From contig CAZUMS010000010.1 of assembly GCA_964621525.1 (NCBI GenBank), positions 1 through 64,000 of the forward strand: 64,000 nucleotides of DNA, written 5' to 3'. Positions 30,543 to 39,289 of the stretch are shown here, one piece after another. The stretch is from CAZMGV01 sp964621525 [NCBI: uncultured bacterium]. GTDB taxonomy: Bacteria > JAGRBM01. A program made the translations under genes and the position numbers. The first letter of the stretch is position 1, and every line of letters starts with the position of its first letter. The notes below the pieces were generated by a model. The model did no database searches and was not told where the DNA came from. It was given only the letters and a program-made list of their open reading frames with translations.

Positions 30543-30790
30543 GGAAAGGTCTCCTTCCCTGGTCGGGGGCGAATCCACCGCCTCCAGAGAGGCACGGATC
30601 CGTGGTCGGGGCGACGGGACTTCTGCGGGGCTCAGGTCCGATGCGTTCCGGACCCCTGCGCCGCGCCGCCGGGTTTTACACCGGCGGGCTCGTGCGTCGT
30701 CGCAAATTCAGTTGTAATCCCGCAGGGTTCCGGCTGAAGCCGTCCCCCTTGGGGGTGCGGGAAGTAAACGGTCCGGGCCCTGCCTGTCAA
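30543..30790 (-). promoter_or_regulatory. rplC promoter and structured 5' leader
   Basis: On the minus strand TTGACA (30785-30790) and TTTACT (30763-30768) are separated by 16 bases, a good sigma-70-type promoter whose -35 box overlaps the end of the DUF4340 gene. The predicted leader of about 210 bases contains several stable inverted repeats, including 30635-30640 with 30649-30654 and 30666-30672 with 30681-30687. A role in L3 autoregulation is inference. Confidence 0.55.
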
Positions 30791-31806
30791 CCGGGCGGCG
30801 GATCAGCCATCGGAGCCGCGCTATCTCCCTGTTTTTCCTCGGCTTTTTTCTCGTTTACGGTCAGCCAGGTCGGCGTCTGCGGCATCTGGTCCATGCTGAA
30901 CTTCGTGATCTGTACGATCTCGCCGTAGTTCTGCGACCAGACCCACGAGCCCTGTGTCTCCGGGTCCAGCACCCCGAACCGGATGCTGTCCAGCAGTTCG
31001 CCCTTCTCTCCGTACAACTTCACATCGAGCCGGTAGACGTCCAGGCCATATTCCTTGAGGGACTCCTCCCCCTTGCCGCTGAACTTCCACGCCTTGAGTA
31101 TCCGGAGCTCCGAGAGGAAATCCTCCAGATGGTTCACGTCCACCTTGCCGTCGATGCTCCGGTGGAACTTCCAGCCGCCGGCCTCGCGGAGCAGCACCCG
31201 GTCGTCGGGAATCGCCCCGCCGAACGCGATTTCCACCTTGTAGACCTTCGCCGGATCCGCCTTCACCAGCTGCTTGTTCCGGAAATCCTCGGCCGTACGC
31301 TGGAGCGGATTCAGGTCGTACGACTGGACGACATAGGTCGCGCCGTCCACCCGGAGATACTGAGATCCGCTGATCGGGGATTCGCCTCCCGCGGCGATCA
31401 CGACGGGCGGCAGGGTCTTGCGCTTCACCGTCAGCTTGACGGCTGGCTTCTCCAGGCCGAAATCCGAATCGGCGGCGCCGGCCGGGATCTCGATCTTTCT
31501 TCCCTTCAGGAGACTGAGGGAGGTGATGAGATCGCCGATGGAGCCGGGATCACCCGGAAAGGCCTTCTCCTTCGTGTCCACTTCCCAGACTTCGGGGGCC
31601 GTCTGCCTGAGATTCATCGGCGCAGCGCCCTCGATCAGGATTTCCTCCACCGACGCCGCTTCGAGCGAGACCACCTTGACGGTATCGTCCGGCTTTCCCT
31701 CTTCTGCGGTTTTCTCCGGCTTCCTGGACTCGACGAAATACATGTAGGAACCGGCCGCAAGGGCGATTGCGGCCAGAACCAGCGTGTTGCGCAGATCCTT
31801 GTCCAT
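30787..31806 (-). CDS. DUF4340 domain protein
   Basis: A 339-residue protein with one N-terminal helix (about 8-24) and a large soluble part. The SYMYFVESRKP start, the DFGLEKPAVKLTV segment and the repeated WKFHRSID and WVWSQNYGEIVQI strands fit the DUF4340 family, often encoded with GldG-like proteins and ABC-2 permeases. It ends in an acidic, Pro-rich tail. It is the last gene of a four-gene set (ATPase, permease, GldG-like, DUF4340) and is probably an envelope component of that complex; its exact role is unknown. Confidence 0.8.
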   Translation of the reverse strand: MDKDLRNTLVLAAIALAAGSYMYFVESRKPEKTAEEGKPDDTVKVVSLEAASVEEILIEGAAPMNLRQTAPEVWEVDTKEKAFPGDPGSIGDLITSLSLLKGRKIEIPAGAADSDFGLEKPAVKLTVKRKTLPPVVIAAGGESPISGSQYLRVDGATYVVQSYDLNPLQRTAEDFRNKQLVKADPAKVYKVEIAFGGAIPDDRVLLREAGGWKFHRSIDGKVDVNHLEDFLSELRILKAWKFSGKGEESLKEYGLDVYRLDVKLYGEKGELLDSIRFGVLDPETQGSWVWSQNYGEIVQITKFSMDQMPQTPTWLTVNEKKAEEKQGDSAAPMADPPPG

Positions 31807-31829
31807 GTCGGTTTACCTCGCTGGCCGCA

Positions 31830-33485
31830 TCAGAGGCGGCGGCGGCGTAGCCAGGTCGAGATGCCCAGGCCCGCGACGAGCAGGGGCAGAAGTATCGTCG
31901 GGCCGTAGCCCACGAACCGCGTGTACGCCTCGCTCGGCAGGTTGATCGGCTTCTCGCCGCGCTTCCTCGGCCGGATCGAGATGAGGTCTTCCTCGCCCAC
32001 GGTCCAGTTCACCGTGTTCAGGAACAGGTCGCCGTTTCCGTAGTAGCTGGCGTACTGGTTCGTGGCGAAGTCGGAGTCTCCGACGACGGCGAAGCGGACC
32101 TCGCGGGTCTTGGCCTCGGGCGCCTTGCCGCCCGGCTCGCCCGTGGCCGGGTCTTCCTCATCTTTGGGCTTCTCCGGTTCGGAGCCCGGCTCCTTCACGA
32201 CCCGGTGACCGGCCACCATGAGCGTCACCGGTCCCATGGCGTCCGTGCCTTCGTCAGGCTGGGGACGCTCGCCCTTCTTCAGGTTCGACTCGCCCCAGGC
32301 TTCCTTGCTGGTCTGCACGATCGGGCTGGTGAGCACGGCCGAATCCGTATCGGCCGAGTTCTTCACCTCCTCCAGCGAGCGGGCCAGCGGGAAGATCGTC
32401 TGCACGTTGTCCATCTTCTCGCCGATGGGGTGCTTGCCGTAGGCGGCGGCGATGGGAGCCAGGAAGTTCTGGCCGGTGATCTGGTTGATCGGGTTCGCAT
32501 CGACGATGATGTCGCCGCGGGCCTTGACGTTAAACCGCCGCAGCAGCGCCGACTGGTCAGGCGTCTGCGGATCGACCAGCAGGAACACACCGCCCGCGTT
32601 CTTCTCCACGAACGCCATGATCGCGTCCACTTCGGGAGCGGAGATCTCCTTCGTGGGGCCCGCGATCACGAGCAGGTTGCACTTGGGGTCCACGCCGCCG
32701 GCCGAGGAGACGTTCACCGTTTCCGTCTGATAGCCCTGTCCCGAGAGCTCGCCGCGCATGTTGGCAAGCCCTTCGCCCTCGGCGTCGTCAATATCCTTTT
32801 CGCCGTGGCCGTTCGTGAAGCAGACCCGCTTCTCGGCCTGCCGGGTAAGCTTGATCAGGCCGCGGGTCACATCCTGCTCGGCCGTACCGCTCAGCGTCTG
32901 GCGGCGGTCGCCCGATTCCATGATGACCGTGCCGGCCATGCCGACGTTGTAGGATTTCGTCGTGACGGGATCCGCATCCGGGTCGATGAAGCGGACTTTT
33001 ATCTTCGGCGAGGCCTCCTGATAGAGATCCATCAGCTCACGGAATGTCTCGGCCTCGGCCTGCCCGCCCTTGAAGAAAGCGAGCACCTCCACGTCCGCCT
33101 CGAGCGCGCGGGCCACGTCCGCCGACTGCGGAGCCAGCGTGAAGATCTGCTCTTCCGTCAGGTCCCACTTCCGGTAGTTGCGGTTCGCGAAGTAGTTGAC
33201 CGATACGAGAATGGCCGCGACAAAGATGACCTGAAGCAGGGCGCCGGCGGTCCGCCGGGTCCCCTTCGCCTTCGCGGTTCCGGCGACGGTTTCCCAGTCC
33301 CAGGCGACGTAGGCGGCGAGCATGCCGATGCCGAGCGCCAGAATGAGCACCCAGGCCTCGATCGCGTCGAACACCTTGATGTCGCTCCTGACCCGCCAGA
33401 ACAGCAGGCCGAAGACAATAACGAGTCCGGCGGCGACCAGAAGCGGCCAGCGGCCGGAAGTTTCGCGTCTGCGGGATTCCTTCAT
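31830..33485 (-). CDS. GldG-like ABC-associated membrane protein
   Basis: A 551-residue protein with two N-terminal helices (about 14-30 and 38-60), a third at about 83-100 and a fourth at the C-terminus (about 525-545). The extracytoplasmic region carries the GldG/DUF4350-like fold (YRKWDLTEEQIFTL, VRFIDPDADP, TNGHGEKDIDD, LLVIAGPTKEIS, GGVFLLVDPQ). Such proteins partner ABC-2 permeases in the Gld-type transporters of gliding Bacteroidetes and in many non-gliding bacteria. A low-complexity Glu/Pro/Lys stretch lies near residues 410-450. It sits between the permease and DUF4340 genes. Confidence 0.85.
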   Translation of the reverse strand: MKESRRRETSGRWPLLVAAGLVIVFGLLFWRVRSDIKVFDAIEAWVLILALGIGMLAAYVAWDWETVAGTAKAKGTRRTAGALLQVIFVAAILVSVNYFANRNYRKWDLTEEQIFTLAPQSADVARALEADVEVLAFFKGGQAEAETFRELMDLYQEASPKIKVRFIDPDADPVTTKSYNVGMAGTVIMESGDRRQTLSGTAEQDVTRGLIKLTRQAEKRVCFTNGHGEKDIDDAEGEGLANMRGELSGQGYQTETVNVSSAGGVDPKCNLLVIAGPTKEISAPEVDAIMAFVEKNAGGVFLLVDPQTPDQSALLRRFNVKARGDIIVDANPINQITGQNFLAPIAAAYGKHPIGEKMDNVQTIFPLARSLEEVKNSADTDSAVLTSPIVQTSKEAWGESNLKKGERPQPDEGTDAMGPVTLMVAGHRVVKEPGSEPEKPKDEEDPATGEPGGKAPEAKTREVRFAVVGDSDFATNQYASYYGNGDLFLNTVNWTVGEEDLISIRPRKRGEKPINLPSEAYTRFVGYGPTILLPLLVAGLGISTWLRRRRL

Positions 33486-33501
33486 GATGCTTTGCTCCCC
33501 T

Positions 33502-34278
33502 TCAGCTCCGCCACTGGCTCGTGCCGAGCATCCGGTTCGTGGCGAACAGGAACAGTGCCGTCAGGCTCAGGAAATAGATGACGTCGCGGGTGTCCACGAT
33601 GCCCTTCGCGAGATTGTTGAAATGCCGGTCGTAGGCGGCGTACTGGATGACCGGCTGGAGCGCCGACCCCTCGAACACCCCGGCGAGCCAGCCGAGGACG
33701 AGCAGCGTGAGCAGCCCCACGAACGAGAGGAGCGCCGCGACGATCTGGCTCTCCGTAATGGAACTGGAGAACAGGCCGATGCTCGTGAACGCCATGGCGA
33801 GCAGCATGACCCCGGCATAACCCGCGACCACCGGTCGCATGTCGATGGGGCTGATCTGGCCGAGCAGCGGCGGGACATACAGGGTCCCGCCGACCATGAC
33901 CGCCACGACGAACACCGCCGCGAAGAACTTGCCCAGCACGATGGCGGGCGTCGGCACGGGCGAGGTGAACAGCAGCTCGTCCGTCTTGTGGGTGCGCTCC
34001 TCGGTGAAAAGCCGCATCGTGAGCAGCGGCGTGATGAAGATCAGGAACACGACCATGTTCTGGAACACGCCCTGCGAGAGGATATCGTTCAGATCGGGCG
34101 ATTCGCCCTTCAGGAACGGGCTCTCCTGCGTCATCAGGTAGTTGCGGACGTAGGCGTTCAGGATCGCGAGGAAGAACTGCCCGATCAGGAACAGGAACCC
34201 GGCGATGACCATCCAGGCCATGGGTCCGTTGAAGTAGGCGCGGATCTCGCGCTTCAGGATCGTCAGGAAGGCTTTCAT
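33502..34278 (-). CDS. ABC-2 permease (GldF-like)
   Basis: A 258-residue permease with six hydrophobic segments and the N-terminal LKREIRAYFNGPMAWMVIAGF that marks ABC-2/GldF-like proteins. The loop MRLFTEERTHKTDELLFTSP is the conserved coupling region. It starts one base after the upstream ATPase gene ends and is followed 16 bases later by the GldG-like gene. The transported substrate is not known. Confidence 0.87.
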   Translation of the reverse strand: MKAFLTILKREIRAYFNGPMAWMVIAGFLFLIGQFFLAILNAYVRNYLMTQESPFLKGESPDLNDILSQGVFQNMVVFLIFITPLLTMRLFTEERTHKTDELLFTSPVPTPAIVLGKFFAAVFVVAVMVGGTLYVPPLLGQISPIDMRPVVAGYAGVMLLAMAFTSIGLFSSSITESQIVAALLSFVGLLTLLVLGWLAGVFEGSALQPVIQYAAYDRHFNNLAKGIVDTRDVIYFLSLTALFLFATNRMLGTSQWRS

Positions 34279-34279
34279 C

Positions 34280-35293
34280 TCAGTTCACCCCCTCCGGGCC
34301 GGCCCGCTCAGCGTCGGACGCCGGAGCCTCCGGCGCGGCGCCGGCGGCGGGAGTCCCGCCGTCTGCCTGCGGTTCGTCCGCCGTGAGCCGGCGGAAAATC
34401 GATTCGAGCGATTCGGAGGCGCCCCGGAACTCGAGGAGCCCGTAACCCTTTTCCACGGCGAACCGGGCGATCTCGGCCCGGGGATCCGGATCCAGCTCGG
34501 TCTCCACCTGGAGTTCCCGCCGGGAGTCTCCGGCAAAGACGGCCGACTTCACGCCGGACACGGCGAGGATCTCCTCCGCCGCTCCGGGCGCGTCTTTCGC
34601 AAAGCTGAGCCGGAGCCGCCGGACATCAGCGCCCTGCAGGAGCCGCGTCACGGTGTCGCTCGCCACGATCCGCCCTTCGTTGATGATCGTCACGAGCTGG
34701 CAGGTTTTCTCCACTTCCGAAAGGATGTGGGTGGAGAGGATCACGGTGCGGTCCTTCGCCAGATCGGAGATGACGCTGCGGACCTCGATCACCTGATTGG
34801 GATCAAGGCCGGAGGTCGGCTCGTCCAGGATCACGACCTTGGGTTCATGGACGATGGCCTGCGCGATGCCCACGCGCTGGCGGTATCCCTTGGAAAGGTT
34901 GCGGATCAGGCGGCCCTTTACGTCCGCAAGGCCGCAGAGTGCCATGGCGTGCTCGACCAGCCCGTTGCGCCGAGCGCCGTCCACCCCTTTAAGGTCGGCG
35001 ACGAAGCGCAGGTAGTCCTCCACCAGCATGTCGCCGTACAGGGGCGGCGTCTCCGGCAGGTAGCCGATGCGCTTTTTGACCTCATGCGGGTTTTCCACGA
35101 CGTCGAACCCGTCGACGCGAACTGCGCCGGAGGTGGGCGGCAAGAAGCCGGTCAGGCAGCGCATGGTGGTGGTCTTCCCGGCGCCGTTCGGGCCCAGGAA
35201 TCCCATCACCTGGCCTTCTGCCACATTGAAAGAAACATCTCTCACGGCGAGGTAGTCGCCGAAATAACGGTCCAGATGAGATACCTCGATCAT
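34280..35293 (-). CDS. ABC transporter ATP-binding protein (GldA-like)
   Basis: A 337-residue ATPase. Walker A is GPNGAGKT (34-41), signature LSKGYRQRVGIAQA, Walker B VVILDEPTSGLD and switch His in STHILSEVEKTC. A C-terminal domain of about 110 residues (from about 225) follows, ending in an Ala/Pro-rich low-complexity tail. It is the first gene of the Gld-like set on the minus strand. Gliding is not implied, since the same cassette occurs widely in non-gliding bacteria. Confidence 0.88.
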   Translation of the reverse strand: MIEVSHLDRYFGDYLAVRDVSFNVAEGQVMGFLGPNGAGKTTTMRCLTGFLPPTSGAVRVDGFDVVENPHEVKKRIGYLPETPPLYGDMLVEDYLRFVADLKGVDGARRNGLVEHAMALCGLADVKGRLIRNLSKGYRQRVGIAQAIVHEPKVVILDEPTSGLDPNQVIEVRSVISDLAKDRTVILSTHILSEVEKTCQLVTIINEGRIVASDTVTRLLQGADVRRLRLSFAKDAPGAAEEILAVSGVKSAVFAGDSRRELQVETELDPDPRAEIARFAVEKGYGLLEFRGASESLESIFRRLTADEPQADGGTPAAGAAPEAPASDAERAGPEGVN

Positions 35294-35752
35294 AGCGACG
35301 GCTCCAGTAACCAGCGGTTTTGACGGATTTGAGACAGACCCGGAGAACGATCCGCCCCAGGTTCCGTTCCCTCGATCCCTCTGCCCGCCGGATAGGTGAA
35401 ATCGGATACTCCCGTTTCCTCCATCCGCGCAAGGACAAAAGCGATTAAAAATCGTTCAACTGCTGCAGGATGAGTCAAACCCTGCGGGATGTTCCGGGGA
35501 AGCACCGGAACGGGTCTTAAAATTCCGCCCCCGCTCGTCAGGACCGGGAACAATGATCCCGCCCTGTTTCCAACCGGGCATTGGCGGCCTATAGTGCGTC
35601 CACCGGATCCTCAATGCGACTTGCGGCCCAAAGGGGGCATCGCGCATACTGGGCCGGAACAACTGGGGAATTTCCAGATTCGCGGCTGCGGGGAACCGGC
35701 GCCCGGGTGATGCACCCGGACGGTCCTGCCGCCGGGTAAGGAACCGGACGGC
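35294..35752. other. 459-bp divergent intergenic region
   Basis: Non-coding DNA between the minus-strand ABC set and the plus-strand MshEN gene; it should hold both promoters. A 7-bp inverted repeat (CCGGGTG, 3-base loop, CACCCGG) lies at 35703-35719, about 35 bases before the GTG start. Part of the interval is locally A+T-richer. I see no convincing promoter hexamers, riboswitch or small gene. Confidence 0.5.
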
Positions 35753-36940
35753 GTGGCATCGTTAGGCACCCTGCTCATCGACGCAGGGATCATCACGCAG
35801 AAGCAGTTCGACGAGGCGCTCCAGAGCCAGGTGCTCTTCGGCGGCAGCATCGGCACGAACCTGATCGAGCTCGGCTACCTGCACGAGGACCAGCTCTCGC
35901 AGGCGCTCTCGAAGCAGCTCGGTATCCCCTGCGTCGCGGCCGAACGGCTCGAAACGATTCCGTCCGACGTTACCGCCCTCGTTCCGCAGAATCTCGCCCG
36001 CGAGTATTACACGGTCCCCTTCAGCAAGGAGCGGGACGAGCTCTGGGTGGTCATGGCCGACCCCCGCGACCCGGTGGCGCTCCAGCAGCTCCAGCTCAAG
36101 ACCGGCCTCAAGATCCGGCCCCATGTGGTGCCCGAGGTCCGAATCTCGTACCTGCTCGAAAAGCACTACGGCATCCGCCGCGAGCAGCGCTACCTCAGCA
36201 TCGCCAAGCCGGTCACTCCGAAGGCGGCAGCCCCCGCGCTGTCACTCTCATCGCAGATGGCCGCCACGCTGGCGAAGCCCGGCGAAAAGCACGAGGCGTT
36301 CGCCCGGGTCTCGGCCTCCAGGCCGCCTGAACAGGATATTGCCGCCTCCATCGCACCGGCACCCTTGCCGGCGGCTCCCGCCGCCGCCCCTGAAAAGGCC
36401 GCGAAGGAGCCGCCCGCCCCGCGCCCGCGCCGGATGACGCCGCAGGAATTTTCGGAACGGGTGAAAGCGGTCAAAAACCGCGACGATGTGGCACAGATCG
36501 TGATCGACTACGCGCAGGGATATCTGAAGCGCGGCGTCCTGTTCGTCGTAAAGCGCGACATCGCTTTCGGCTGGGCCGGCTTCGGCGAGAAAATCTCGCC
36601 CGAGACCGTCCGGGGCCTCATGCTGCCCCTCTCCCAGCCCTCCCTCTTCCAGCTCGTCTGGAAGAGCCACGGCCACTACCTTGGCACCGTCGCCAGTTCG
36701 CCGATCAACAACCGGTTCTTCAGCGCCATCGGCAACGCCCATCCGCTGACCGTGGTGGTGCTGCCGGTCATCTACAACAACAGCCTCATCGCCCTCCTTT
36801 ACGGAGACAACGGCGATGGCAAGGGTGTGAGCCCCTCGGGCGCCACCGACCTGCAGATCCTCACCGGCCAGATCGCCTCGGCATTCGAGGTACTGCTCAA
36901 GAACCTGCGCGATTCCCGCGCCGCCGGCCCCTCGAACTGA
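35753..36940 (+). CDS. MshEN (GspE N-terminal)-domain protein without an ATPase domain
   Basis: A 395-residue protein. The first 60 residues contain two tandem copies of the MshEN/T2SSE_N motif (LGTLLIDAGIITQKQFDEAL, then IGTNLIELGYLHEDQLSQAL), and the rest of that domain runs to about 145. MshEN domains in other proteins bind c-di-GMP. A Pro/Ala-rich linker (about 150-235) leads to a C-terminal domain (about 240-390) reminiscent of a GAF-like fold. The secretion ATPase that normally follows an MshEN domain is absent. The GTG start has AAGGAA about 9 bases upstream. xseA begins 4 bases after the stop. A regulatory, second-messenger-linked role is inference. Confidence 0.75.
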   Translation: MASLGTLLIDAGIITQKQFDEALQSQVLFGGSIGTNLIELGYLHEDQLSQALSKQLGIPCVAAERLETIPSDVTALVPQNLAREYYTVPFSKERDELWVVMADPRDPVALQQLQLKTGLKIRPHVVPEVRISYLLEKHYGIRREQRYLSIAKPVTPKAAAPALSLSSQMAATLAKPGEKHEAFARVSASRPPEQDIAASIAPAPLPAAPAAAPEKAAKEPPAPRPRRMTPQEFSERVKAVKNRDDVAQIVIDYAQGYLKRGVLFVVKRDIAFGWAGFGEKISPETVRGLMLPLSQPSLFQLVWKSHGHYLGTVASSPINNRFFSAIGNAHPLTVVVLPVIYNNSLIALLYGDNGDGKGVSPSGATDLQILTGQIASAFEVLLKNLRDSRAAGPSN

Positions 36941-36944
36941 ACCC

Positions 36945-38282
36945 ATGCGGCAGGACTATCCCGAAACCAGCGTCGTTTCGGTGGCCGATTTCGTCCGCGG
37001 GGTGAACGAAGTCCTGCGCGCCGGAGTCTCTTCCGCCTGGGTCGAGGGGGAAATCTCCACCTGGAAGGTCTGGCCGAGCGGCCACGCCTACTTCACCCTG
37101 AAAGACAGCGATGCCGTGCTGGAATGCGTGATGTTCGCGCCGGCTCCCAGGTTTCTGAAGTTCACGCCCCGGGCCGGGCTTCAGGTCATCGTCCACGGGC
37201 GGCCGGACATCTATGCGCCGAGAGGCCAGTTCAAGCTGCTGGCCGACCGGATGCTGCCCCAGGGCGAGGGACTCCTCCAGCTCCAGTTCCAGCAGCTCGT
37301 CGAGCGGCTCCGCAAGGAAGGACTGTTCGACGAACAGTGGAAGCGGCCGGTTCCGCCGGTACCGGAGCGGATCGGCGTTGTGACGTCGCTCCAGGGCGCC
37401 GCCGTGCGGGATTTCCTGCGGACCCTGTTCGGACGCTGGCCCGCCGCCACGGTCGTGCTCGCCGACACTCCGGTGCAGGGCGAAGGCTCCGCCCGGAAAA
37501 TCGCGGCCGCCCTTCTCGATCTGGCCTCCCACGGCGACGTGGACGTGATCGCGCTGGTGCGGGGCGGCGGCTCTCTCGAAGACCTGTGGGCCTTCAATGA
37601 CGAGGACCTGGCCCGCGCCATCCGCTCGTCGCCCGTACCGGTCGTGACCGGCGTGGGTCACGAGACCGACGTGACGGTCGCCGACTTCGCCGCCGACCTC
37701 CGTGCATCCACGCCCACCCAGGCCGCGGTGCTGCTCTCCCGGAACGTCTCGGACGTCCTCGATGCGGTCCGCCGCCGGCGGCAGGCGCTCGGAACAAGCC
37801 TCGACGCCCGGCTCCAGGACTACCGGCTCCGGGTGACGGCCGCCTCGGGCCGGCTCGCGGACCCCCGTCACCTGTTCGCCCGCCAGCGGCAGGCTCTGCT
37901 GGACGCCCGCAACCGGATGGAAGCCCGGATCGGCGACCTCCTGTCGGAGGCCCGCGCGCGTACCGGGCAGGCGGCGGCCAGGGCGGCCGAGGGCGACCCC
38001 CGGCGGCGGCTCGCCTCGCGGTCGAAGCAGGCGCTTGAGCTCGAGGCACGCCTCGTCCGTTCCATGGACCGGGTGCTGGCCGGACAGCGACAGCGCTTCA
38101 TGGAGCTGCCGGCCCGGCTCGATGCCATGAGTCCGCTCAAGGTGCTCTCCCGGGGTTACGCCGTGCTCACGACGGCCAGGGGCCAGGCCGTTCGGGAATC
38201 CTCCGACGTCAGCCCCGGCGACGAACTCACCGCCCGCCTCCATCGGGGAAGTCTCACGGTGCAGGTGAAGCGGCGGGACTGA
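36945..38282 (+). CDS. xseA: exodeoxyribonuclease VII large subunit
   Basis: A 445-residue nuclease subunit. The N-terminal OB-fold (about 8-105) includes SAWVEGEISTWKVWPSGHAYFTLKD. The catalytic domain has RIGVVTSLQGAAVRDFL, IALVRGGGSLEDLWAFNDE and VTGVGHETDVTVADFAADLRA. A coiled-coil region follows, and the C-terminus has LSRGYAVLTT. It degrades single-stranded DNA with XseB. No xseB follows; the next gene is ribF. Confidence 0.96.
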   Translation: MRQDYPETSVVSVADFVRGVNEVLRAGVSSAWVEGEISTWKVWPSGHAYFTLKDSDAVLECVMFAPAPRFLKFTPRAGLQVIVHGRPDIYAPRGQFKLLADRMLPQGEGLLQLQFQQLVERLRKEGLFDEQWKRPVPPVPERIGVVTSLQGAAVRDFLRTLFGRWPAATVVLADTPVQGEGSARKIAAALLDLASHGDVDVIALVRGGGSLEDLWAFNDEDLARAIRSSPVPVVTGVGHETDVTVADFAADLRASTPTQAAVLLSRNVSDVLDAVRRRRQALGTSLDARLQDYRLRVTAASGRLADPRHLFARQRQALLDARNRMEARIGDLLSEARARTGQAAARAAEGDPRRRLASRSKQALELEARLVRSMDRVLAGQRQRFMELPARLDAMSPLKVLSRGYAVLTTARGQAVRESSDVSPGDELTARLHRGSLTVQVKRRD

Positions 38283-38329
38283 AAGGTCCCCGTCCTGAAC
38301 CGCCGGGGAACGTGCTAGGGTAACTGCCA

Positions 38330-39286
38330 GTGAAAGTCGCGAACGCGAAAAAGATCGGGAACCGCTTCTTCGAGAAGACCGTGCTCGCCATCGGCAACTT
38401 CGACGGCGTGCACCGGGGCCATCATGCGATCCTGAACGAGACGGTGCGCCTTGCGAAGGATCTCGGCGTGCCGTCGGTGATCTACACGTTCCAGCCGCAC
38501 CCCCGGAAAGTCCTGTTCGGCCCTGACTCCACCCGGCTCCTCACCGACTTCGACACGAAAGTCCGCCTGCTCGCCCGGTTCGGGATCGACTGGGTGGTCT
38601 GGGACGAGTTCACCCGCGACTATTCCGAGCAGACGGCGGCCGAATTCGTCGAGCGCCGCCTCGTCAGCGTCTTCCATGTCACGCATGTGCTCCTCGGCTA
38701 CGACAGCCACTTCGGCAAGGACCGGACGGGCGGAGCGAACGAGCTGGTGGAACTCGGCCGAAGGTTCAGCTTCAAGGTGGACCAGCTGGGCCCCGTTCAT
38801 GTGGGCGAGCGGCCCATCAGCTCCACCTGGATCCGCGAGCGGATCGAGGTCGGCGACCTCCAGACAGCCAACGACCTGCTCGGTTACCGCTACTTTCTGA
38901 ACGGCCTCGTCTGGCAGGGATTCAAACGGGGGCGGACCATCGGTTATCCCACGGCGAATCTGATGACACAGGCGGAAATCCTTCCCGCCATGGGCGTCTA
39001 TGCGACCCGCGTGCGCATCGACGGGAAGATCCTGGACGGTGTCACCAACGTGGGCCGGAACCCGACCTTCACGGGCGAGGATTCGGCCCGTCCCGTCAAT
39101 ATCGAGACGCACATCTTCGACTTCGACAGCGATATCTACGGCCGCCGGATCGACGTCGTCTTCTACGAGAAGATCCGGGACGAGAAGAAGTTCGGCGGCC
39201 TGGACGAACTGAAGGGCCAGATCGCCAGGGACGCGGCGCAGGCCCGGGAAATCCTGAAAGCCGCCCCGGCACCGGAGGAGATCTGA
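38330..39286 (+). CDS. ribF: bifunctional riboflavin kinase / FAD synthetase
   Basis: A 318-residue enzyme making FMN and FAD. The N-terminal adenylyltransferase half has AIGNFDGVHRGHHAIL, VLLGYDSHFGKDR and SSTWIRERIEVGD. The C-terminal flavokinase half has GRTIGYPTANL, GVYATRVRIDG, GVTNVGRNPTF and ETHIFDFDSDIYG. The GTG at 38330 is used as the start. aroE begins 4 bases after the stop. Confidence 0.95.
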   Translation: MKVANAKKIGNRFFEKTVLAIGNFDGVHRGHHAILNETVRLAKDLGVPSVIYTFQPHPRKVLFGPDSTRLLTDFDTKVRLLARFGIDWVVWDEFTRDYSEQTAAEFVERRLVSVFHVTHVLLGYDSHFGKDRTGGANELVELGRRFSFKVDQLGPVHVGERPISSTWIRERIEVGDLQTANDLLGYRYFLNGLVWQGFKRGRTIGYPTANLMTQAEILPAMGVYATRVRIDGKILDGVTNVGRNPTFTGEDSARPVNIETHIFDFDSDIYGRRIDVVFYEKIRDEKKFGGLDELKGQIARDAAQAREILKAAPAPEEI

Positions 39287-39289
39287 CCC

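Noticed and set aside
35294-35752. Riboswitch (c-di-GMP or cobalamin type) before the MshEN gene
   Set aside because: A hairpin is present but none of the conserved core sequences of these classes could be found.
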